Below are positions 62,656 to 64,000 of a DNA stretch of 64,000 nt, piece by piece. The notes below the pieces were generated by a model that saw only the letters and a list, made by a program, of their open reading frames with translations, had not been told where the DNA came from and did no database searches. A program made the position numbers and the translations under genes. Origin of the DNA: Vallitalea pronyensis (lineage in GTDB: Bacteria > Bacillota > Clostridia > Lachnospirales > Vallitaleaceae); NCBI RefSeq assembly GCF_018141445.1, contig NZ_CP058649.1:6182861-6246860 (forward strand). Reading direction: 5' to 3'. Numbering within the stretch: the first letter of the stretch is position 1; each line of letters begins with the position of its first letter.

Positions 62656-62718
62656 GGTGTATGAACGACTAAAGAAGAATCTAATGATGATTAATAGCGT
62701 TAAGAAAGGGAGGTATAT

Positions 62719-63543
62719 ATGGATTACCAAGATTTGATAACTGGAATGAAAAGATGTGGTTCAACTGAACATGATATTTGCGTTCATGGAATAGGCATAA
62801 CACCTGAACAGGTTCAGGAAAATGTCATTATAGCCCCATGGTGGGAACCCTCCATACTTCCAGGTCTGGGTACAGCAGACTTTTTAAGTGCATCAGAATA
62901 TTATCATATTAAAGCTTGGCATATTACTTCTGGTTCACTGAATATGACGTATATTAAAACGGGAATAGGTGCTCCTGTTCTCATGGATACCCTCTTGTCC
63001 TTAGGCGTCACAGCATGCAAAAAAATTATTTTTATTGGCTCTGTTGGTGCTTTAGATGAGACCATTGGTATCGGTGATATTGTGATTCCCTATGATACCA
63101 TTTGCGGTGATGGAGCCTCTCGTTACATTGCTTCTGATTTGCTTAGTAAGGGCGATGTGTTTGGTGAGAAAGTATATCCTGATACCTACTTATTTAATAA
63201 AGCAAAAGCAATCACTGAATACCTATGCAAAGCAAATGGTGTTAAGTGGCACATTGGAAAAACGTTTAGCATCGATACAATATTTGTCCAATATGCTCAT
63301 ATCGATGAAATCTTAGGCATGGGATGTAATGTCATTGAAATGGAAACTGCTGCTGCTTTTAGAGCTGCGGCTCTTGCAAATATTCCAACGGTTGCTCTCT
63401 TTAGCGTTTCTGATAATACAGTCATTAATAAGTCTTTAGTTAGTGGCCGAACCACACATGAAATGAATTACAGAAAATATGTTAGGCGTGAACTTTTTCC
63501 GAAGATTATATTAGATATTTTTAATGATGTGGATTACATATAG
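62719..63543 (+). CDS. Nucleoside phosphorylase family protein
   Basis: A 274-residue PNP/UDP-type phosphorylase or nucleosidase. The fold's core is visible: GIGAPVLMDTLLSLGVTACK, GSVGALDETIGIGDIVIPYD, and the base/ribose-binding Glu region NVIEMETAAAFRAAALAN, then a VSDNTV Asp end. It should cleave an N-glycosidic bond of a nucleoside or related compound; the exact base is not readable. GGGAGG precedes the ATG. A terminator hairpin follows at 63627. No salvage partner is adjacent. Confidence 0.87.
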   Translation: MDYQDLITGMKRCGSTEHDICVHGIGITPEQVQENVIIAPWWEPSILPGLGTADFLSASEYYHIKAWHITSGSLNMTYIKTGIGAPVLMDTLLSLGVTACKKIIFIGSVGALDETIGIGDIVIPYDTICGDGASRYIASDLLSKGDVFGEKVYPDTYLFNKAKAITEYLCKANGVKWHIGKTFSIDTIFVQYAHIDEILGMGCNVIEMETAAAFRAAALANIPTVALFSVSDNTVINKSLVSGRTTHEMNYRKYVRRELFPKIILDIFNDVDYI

Positions 63544-63626
63544 TGGGATTAGTATATACTAATTATATAACCATTGTCCATTATCCGTTAAACGGTGATA
63601 GAATCATATTGATGTACAAAAATAAA

Positions 63627-63657
63627 GGAACAGTCATTTTTTGTCTGTTCTCTTTTT
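63627..63657 (+). terminator. Intrinsic terminator
   Basis: GAACAG and CTGTTC arms flank an 11-nt U-rich loop, followed by TCTTTTT, downstream of the phosphorylase-family gene. Confidence 0.65.
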
Positions 63658-63705
63658 AATGCAATTATGTACATCTTTATTGACACACTATTTTTTTGTA
63701 GGCCT

Positions 63706-64000
63706 TTATAAAAAACCATTCATTATATTCTTAATAACATCACTATTGGTTCTAAAATGCGTTGCTTTCCAAACAAAAAGAAACTTTTTCTCAAATGTTA
63801 CCGTGTATTCATAACTAAGTTCTTCTGCTTCATCCAGTTCACCATAATCATGTTCATGAATCACTTTAAAGTAACCATTTACTTCAACATTTACTTGATC
63901 CTCATCAAAATTGATAATCTTAGCGCTTGATCTAGTAGGATATATTGTAAGTGAAAGACCTTCATTTGGTCTCCTTCTATGTTTTAGACTCTCAATTATT
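63706..64000 (-). CDS. Hypothetical protein, C-terminal part (cut by window edge)
   Basis: An open frame of about 98 codons entering from the right edge and ending in TAA at 63706. It reads as real protein (HRRRPNEGLSLTIYPTRSSA, IHEHDYGELDEAEELSYEYT, FLFVWKATHF), acidic and strand-rich, and has no stops for its full length. I recognise no family. Its start lies beyond the window. Confidence 0.55.
   Translation of the reverse strand, partial: IIESLKHRRRPNEGLSLTIYPTRSSAKIINFDEDQVNVEVNGYFKVIHEHDYGELDEAEELSYEYTVTFEKKFLFVWKATHFRTNSDVIKNIMNGFL

Overview
The window is AT-rich bacterial DNA with strong purine-rich ribosome binding sites and a Gram-positive anaerobe gene set: YesM/YesN-type two-component control of a sugar ABC transporter, a giant 2-hydroxyacyl-CoA dehydratase activase, DUF4489, DUF4080, DUF2264 and DUF6809-like proteins, and BceAB- and LytTR-type modules. 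With the 16S gene this points to a Clostridia member, plausibly a Vallitalea-like lineage of the Lachnospirales order. The genus guess is an inference, because no database was searched.

Layout. Positions 1-6.4 kb: a sugar ABC transporter (permease cut by the window edge, lipoprotein binding protein) behind a YesN/YesM two-component system, with a divergent AraC regulator. 6.5-18.5 kb: mostly housekeeping genes on the minus strand (dehydratase activase, CoA-type Nudix, endonuclease III, B12-radical SAM protein, DUF5050 lipoprotein, L,D-transpeptidase, atypical superoxide dismutase). 18.6-21.7 kb: a lone 16S rRNA gene followed by six tRNA genes (Tyr, Leu, Phe, Gly, Gly, Gln), with two short tandem-repeat arrays in the tRNA spacers and no 23S or 5S. 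21.8-22.9 kb: a phage-type lysis cassette (XhlA-like, amidase, holin). 23.2-32.2 kb: BceAB-type transporter, a copper amine oxidase N-domain protein divergent from alkaline phosphatase, YibE/F, an MBL-fold hydrolase, and a MerR/zinc-ribbon/methyltransferase-like protein.

32.3-45.4 kb holds the main accessory element: a contractile-tail locus of PBSX/diffocin type. It has a late activator, tail terminator, sheath, tube, a G/GT chaperone pair with a programmed -1 frameshift heptamer, tape measure, LysM baseplate protein, XkdQ-R-S-T-U, and three fibre-type genes. No capsid, portal, terminase or integrase is present, so a tailocin (R-type bacteriocin-like particle) is the best reading. A divergent XRE repressor plus ImmA/IrrE peptidase sits at its head. 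Two matching palindromic operators lie between the divergent genes. The lysis cassette on the same strand, about 10 kb away, could release the particles.

45.5-64 kb: a membrane-anchored unknown, two AraC-GyrI regulators, a LytTR/DUF3021 pair with a three-gene ABC-2 transporter, a flavodoxin-ferredoxin protein behind a Fur-like box, a Cys-rich DUF4489 protein with a structured leader, DUF2264, a serine hydrolase, a membrane LuxR regulator, a SatD-DUF3307-SatD cluster whose SatD proteins carry class III cyclase-like motifs, a nucleoside phosphorylase-family protein, and a hypothetical gene cut by the right edge. I saw no transposases and no CRISPR array.
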